From CAZFQD01 sp964520885 (GTDB taxonomy: Bacteria > Bacillota > Clostridia > Oscillospirales > SIG519), in assembly GCA_964520885.1 (NCBI GenBank), contig CAZFQD010000013.1:1-28493 (forward strand): a DNA stretch of 28,493 nt, written 5' to 3'. The notes beneath the pieces were generated by a model. The model made no database searches. It was not told the origin of the DNA and worked only from the letters and a program-made list of their open reading frames with translations. A program made the translations under genes and the position numbers. Below, in pieces: positions 26,024 through 28,493 of the stretch (position 1 is the stretch's first letter; every line of letters starts with the position of its first letter).

Positions 26024-26791
26024 ATGATAAGTCAATATAGGTCATTGCCTGCCGAAATAAAAGCACAAAAAAGTAAAATGCCTGTTGCATACATTGGACT
26101 TGGAATTTTGGAATGGCATGGAGAGCATAATGTAGCAGGGCTTGATGGGGTTAAAGCAAACGGGCTTGCGGAAAAATTTGCGCAAAGATTTGGCGGAGTA
26201 GTTATGCCCCCACTTTATTATGGGGATAACAGACAAGATATTTGTGAGATTGTTTTTAAACCGGAGATAATTAAAGAGGCAACATTTGACCATACGAATT
26301 TAATTTGTGAAAAGATTGGTTATAAATTAGAGGACATACAAAAAAACGGAAGAAGAAGTATTTTAAATGGCAGTTGGAAGCTTTGGATTGATTTAATGGT
26401 TCACACTTTTTTTCAAATTGAGTCCTTTGGATATAAATATATAATTCCAATACCGGGGCATTATCCTTTATTTGAGCCGCTTGATATGGCAATAGAGAGA
26501 TACAAAAATGAAGGTGGAGAAGGTCGTATTTTTGTTATTAAAGACACGATGTTTTTAGATGATGGAACTTCCGGTGACCATGCTGCAAAATTTGAAACCT
26601 CAATAATGTTAGCCCTTGAACCGGATTTAGTAGACCTTTCAAGACTTGACGAAAATACGAGCATTGCCAACATTGGCGTTCTTGGTATTGACCCACGAGG
26701 AAATGCAAGTGCTGAATTTGGAAACCAAATATTAAATAAGTTTTATTTAATTCTTGAAAAATATTTTACAATAGAAGGATTAATTTTGTAA
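26024..26791 (+). CDS. Creatininase-family metal-dependent amidohydrolase
   Basis: Creatininase-fold protein, 255 residues from ATG 26024. The SD AGGAAG (26010-26015) overlaps the in-frame GTG 26015, which rules that start out. The metal-site signature is present: Glu30 and His32 in EWHGEHNVAGLDG with Asp41 at the family spacing, then His146 in IPGHYP. A later SGDHAAKFETSIML block corresponds to the family's GHAGxxETS. The family includes creatinine amidohydrolase and enzymes acting on small cyclic or formamide compounds. The true substrate here is unknown, and creatinine is not implied. The gene is driven by its own consensus promoter and shares an operator with the leftward URO-D genes. A sugar-related or cofactor-related amide is possible. 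Downstream lies a decayed exported-protein gene. Confidence 0.8.
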   Translation: MISQYRSLPAEIKAQKSKMPVAYIGLGILEWHGEHNVAGLDGVKANGLAEKFAQRFGGVVMPPLYYGDNRQDICEIVFKPEIIKEATFDHTNLICEKIGYKLEDIQKNGRRSILNGSWKLWIDLMVHTFFQIESFGYKYIIPIPGHYPLFEPLDMAIERYKNEGGEGRIFVIKDTMFLDDGTSGDHAAKFETSIMLALEPDLVDLSRLDENTSIANIGVLGIDPRGNASAEFGNQILNKFYLILEKYFTIEGLIL

Positions 26792-26828
26792 AAATAAGTG
26801 TTTAGATGATATAATAGGAGGAATGATT

Positions 26829-26983
26829 GTGATGTTTAAAATATTTAACGGAAAAACAAAGTGTGTTATAGGGATTGTTTTATTCATTTGTAGATAAACC
26901 TGCTAATAATTATGTAAGCAAATACCCTTGGGTTAAGGAAATTCAGTTAATGAATATGTCCGGAGGCAATGCTCAATGTGATA
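26829..26983 (+). pseudogene. Remnant of an exported protein gene after the creatininase gene
   Basis: A strong AGGAGG (26816-26821) precedes GTG 26829 / ATG 26832. The frame reads MFKIFNGKTKCVIGIVLFIC, a signal-peptide-like start, then stops at TAA 26895-26897. One frame over, a protein-like stretch follows: DKPANNYVSKYPWVKEIQ then LMNMSGGNAQ. It is lost where the URO-D #2 repeat begins at about 26973. I read this as a second gene of the rightward operon cut by two deletions. The aromatic and Gly-rich stretch recalls extracellular glycosidases, but I cannot assign a family. Confidence 0.5.
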
Positions 26984-27043
26984 AGGCACTATATCACTCT
27001 CTTTATGGTTTAAAGCATTTATTACTCTTTGCTTGCGTGTCAA
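26973..27043 (-). pseudogene. N-terminal fragment of a URO-D #2 copy
   Basis: From TTG 27043-27041 leftward, 71 bp are identical to the start of the intact URO-D #2 gene (first 23 codons, MTRKQRV to VPYHI). The frame then ends at a junction with the rightward exported-protein remnant. Its start overlaps the URO-D #3 stop as TTGA, showing the original coupled order #3 then #2. Confidence 0.85.
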
Positions 27044-27171
27044 CTTAATACACTCCTTTCTTTGTATAATTTAGGTGATTTTTTATAACAATTTTCTGCA
27101 ATTTTAATTAATTCCTTAGCCCTTTTTTCACTTGCTACCGAAGTGCTTATGTAAAGACCTTTATTAGGAAT
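26973..27171. repeat. 199-bp direct repeat, right copy
   Basis: Ungapped match to 25438-25636: 103 identical bp (26973-27075), then 96 diverged bp (27076-27171) inside the 3' end of URO-D #3. The two copies lie 1,535 bp apart in direct orientation and could recombine to delete the creatininase segment. Confidence 0.85.
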
Positions 27172-28149
27172 GTTAGATAACAAAAATTCAACACAATCAG
27201 GGTCAACTAAATTTAAAACAAGAGATTTGTTATTTTCTAAAATTTTTCTATACATAGGGAAATATTCAGGATTAGCATTATCTAAGTAACCGTTTGGTTT
27301 TGGCATTGGAACCCATTGAATAGCATTAATACCTTTAATTGCCATAATGCTATCTAAGTGTTGAATTTCACCGGGACCATCTAAATGATAAAGGGCTGTA
27401 TCCATTGCTTTGGCTTGCTTTGTCAAAGATGGAACAACAAAATCATTAAACATTTCCTTAGAAATCATTACGGATAAATCGCATTGTAAAGGATACCATT
27501 TTTTATCATTCCAAAGAGAAAGCCATGCAGTGTAGCCATCCTGATTAGCTCCTATTTCATCAGTTAATTTGGTAAATATTTCTATCCAAAAATCATCAAT
27601 ATAGTCGCATAATTTTTTAATTTCTTCAGAATACTCAATCAAATCCATCAAAATATTTTCAGCACCTCTAAAAGAAGCGGCAATGTCAAGAGTTCCTCCT
27701 ATGTCAGTCGTTGCCAAAAAAACATCATTTTTAAATGCTAAATTAGTTAACTGCCTAAGAGATTGCCACATAGGAGATGATGAATTTAGTTTTAAGGGCG
27801 ATATGCTTTCAATAGTTTTCAACATAGGGTTTCTATCAAACCAAACGGTACCGTTATCAAGCTCAAAATCGCTACCTGCAAAAGCGGCTAAGACACCGGG
27901 TCCATAGTTAGGACAAATATTTGGTAAAGCCTCGCCATAATAAGCGGTAATTTCCATATAACTATTTAGCATTGAAAATCTATACTCGGAATCTAACCAC
28001 TGTTTTTCAAGTGTGGGTGAGCCAAAATTTGGCCAAACTGAATTATCCTTTGGAGCAGTTATAGCTATGCAACAACGGTCGGCTTCTTTTCTTTTCCAAA
28101 ATGATTTAAAGCGTTGCTTTGTTTCTTCAAAATTTTTAACATACTTCAT
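27040..28149 (-). CDS. URO-D-fold protein lacking the zinc cysteines (URO-D #3)
   Basis: URO-D superfamily member, 369 residues, start ATG 28149-28147 with GGAGG on the - strand just upstream. The zinc-site region that reads HxC in methyltransferases is HLDGPGEIQHLDSI here (His255, Asp257), followed by GINAIQWVPMP. This is the signature of a widespread uncharacterised subfamily. Because the cysteine is replaced by Asp, thiol-zinc methyl transfer as in MtaA is unlikely. Function is unknown. The protein ends with CYKKSPKLYKERSVLS. Its stop overlaps the start of a URO-D #2 fragment, so #3 and #2 were once translationally coupled and probably worked together. It is driven by the leftward promoter at 28258-28286. 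Confidence 0.82.
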   Translation of the reverse strand: MKYVKNFEETKQRFKSFWKRKEADRCCIAITAPKDNSVWPNFGSPTLEKQWLDSEYRFSMLNSYMEITAYYGEALPNICPNYGPGVLAAFAGSDFELDNGTVWFDRNPMLKTIESISPLKLNSSSPMWQSLRQLTNLAFKNDVFLATTDIGGTLDIAASFRGAENILMDLIEYSEEIKKLCDYIDDFWIEIFTKLTDEIGANQDGYTAWLSLWNDKKWYPLQCDLSVMISKEMFNDFVVPSLTKQAKAMDTALYHLDGPGEIQHLDSIMAIKGINAIQWVPMPKPNGYLDNANPEYFPMYRKILENNKSLVLNLVDPDCVEFLLSNIPNKGLYISTSVASEKRAKELIKIAENCYKKSPKLYKERSVLS

Positions 28150-28200
28150 AAAATCCTCCGATAAATAATTTTTTAAAATTATTTATTTCTAATCAAAATA

Positions 28201-28229
28201 TTGACTTGTTAATGAATATAATATATAAT
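28201..28229 (+). promoter_or_regulatory. Sigma-A promoter for the rightward lipoprotein gene
   Basis: TTGACT (28201-28206), a 17-bp spacer and TATAAT (28224-28229). The layout equals the promoter at 25882-25910, including a 10-bp step from the -10 end to the start of the TTGCGAAACAGTT motif. It would give a leader of roughly 110 nt before ATG 28348. Confidence 0.75.
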
Positions 28230-28238
28230 AAATTTAAG

Positions 28239-28253
28239 TTGCGAAACAGTTTA
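28239..28253. promoter_or_regulatory. Putative operator between divergent promoters (right copy)
   Basis: TTGCGAAACAGTTTA shares its first 13 bp with 25920-25932 and contains the palindrome AAAC-A-GTTT centred on A28248. It lies between the -10 boxes of two divergent promoters, so one bound repressor could silence both. Confidence 0.6.
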
Positions 28254-28257
28254 TTAT

Positions 28258-28286
28258 ATTTTAACAATATTTTAATGTTATGTCAA
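28258..28286 (-). promoter_or_regulatory. Sigma-A promoter firing leftward toward URO-D #3
   Basis: On the - strand, TTGACA (28286-28281), a 17-bp spacer and TAAAAT (28263-28258). It mirrors the leftward promoter at 25938-25966 and would start transcription at the shared motif, about 100 nt before the URO-D #3 ATG. Confidence 0.7.
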
Positions 28287-28347
28287 GACAGATGCAGTTT
28301 AAATTTTCCCATTTTTTTAAAACATCGAGAGTTGAGCTGAAGATGCT

Positions 28348-28493
28348 ATGAAAGGTAAATTTTTGTTTTTTTTAGTTTTAATTATAGTGTTGGGACAATT
28401 AATGGCCTGTAAAGAGACGGGAAAGGTAAGCTCAAATGTTATTAGCTTTGAAGAAGGTTTAACAAACTCAAGTATGGCTTATTTAAGTAGCTT
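28348..28493 (+). CDS. Lipoprotein, N-terminal part only (cut by window end)
   Basis: The frame is open from ATG 28348 to the window end, 48 codons. It begins MKGKFLFFLVLIIVLG and has lipobox LMAC with probable lipidated Cys21, then KETGKVSSNVISFEEGL. The SD is weak (GAGCTGAAGA about 7-16 nt upstream). It is therefore a membrane-anchored exported protein. A solute-binding protein or surface glycosidase are possible, but the mature sequence is too short to classify. It is the rightward gene of the second divergent promoter pair, in the place the creatininase gene occupies in the first pair. Confidence 0.65.
   Translation, partial: MKGKFLFFLVLIIVLGQLMACKETGKVSSNVISFEEGLTNSSMAYLSS

Noticed and set aside
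25438..27171. Campbell-type plasmid integration as source of the direct repeats
   Set aside because: It would explain the flanking repeats, but the second divergent promoter and the N-terminal piece of URO-D #3 in the left copy show that the whole unit was duplicated, not just a 199-bp target.

Overview
The window is strongly AT-rich and tightly packed. Genes use Shine-Dalgarno (SD) sites of the AGGAGG type and many TTG or GTG starts. It carries carbohydrate ABC transporter parts, lipoprotein signal peptides and a dockerin module. Together these suggest an anaerobic, plant-fibre- or gut-associated Clostridia member (Oscillospirales / Ruminococcaceae-like). The species cannot be named from sequence alone.

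Region 1 (77-24435, all + strand) is a long glycan-utilization cluster, the Gram-positive counterpart of a PUL. In order it encodes an exported DUF5696 protein, two sugar ABC permeases, a GH2 enzyme, a cytoplasmic GH9 enzyme, the solute-binding lipoprotein and a GH2 beta-mannosidase. Then come a secreted GH9-dockerin enzyme broken by one in-frame TAG, a sulfatase, a URO-D-fold protein, a remnant of another URO-D gene, a sialate O-acetylesterase-like SGNH hydrolase, a GH42 beta-galactosidase and a second sulfatase. Only the DUF5696 protein, the binding protein and the broken GH9-dockerin protein have export signals. The inferred scheme is import of oligosaccharides followed by intracellular desulfation, deacetylation and cleavage of beta-linked mannose, galactose and glucose-type units. 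The substrate looks like a decorated (sulfated and/or acetylated) beta-mannan or mixed hemicellulose, but this is inference. A hairpin with a T-tract at 24454-24490 closes the region.

Region 2 (24495-28493) is a duplicated and partly decayed divergon. Each copy has a divergent promoter pair with near-consensus boxes at 17-bp spacing, and the motif TTGCGAAACAGTT sits between them at identical distance. Leftward, each copy drove a translationally coupled pair of URO-D-fold genes (called #3 then #2 here). Rightward, the first copy drives a creatininase-family gene followed by a gene remnant, and the second drives a lipoprotein gene cut by the window end. The two copies decayed in complementary fashion. 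The left copy keeps URO-D #2 intact, with #3 reduced to its two ends. The right copy keeps #3 intact, with #2 reduced to about 23 codons. A 175-bp MITE-like element with 13-bp terminal repeats and a 9-bp target duplication lies in the 5' leader of the left copy.

The most interesting points are the doubled divergon with a shared putative operator, three URO-D subfamilies with different metal-site residues tied to a glycan locus, cytoplasmic sulfatases, a nonsense codon two codons after the GH9 catalytic acid, and repeated gene remnants that keep both ends but lost the middle.
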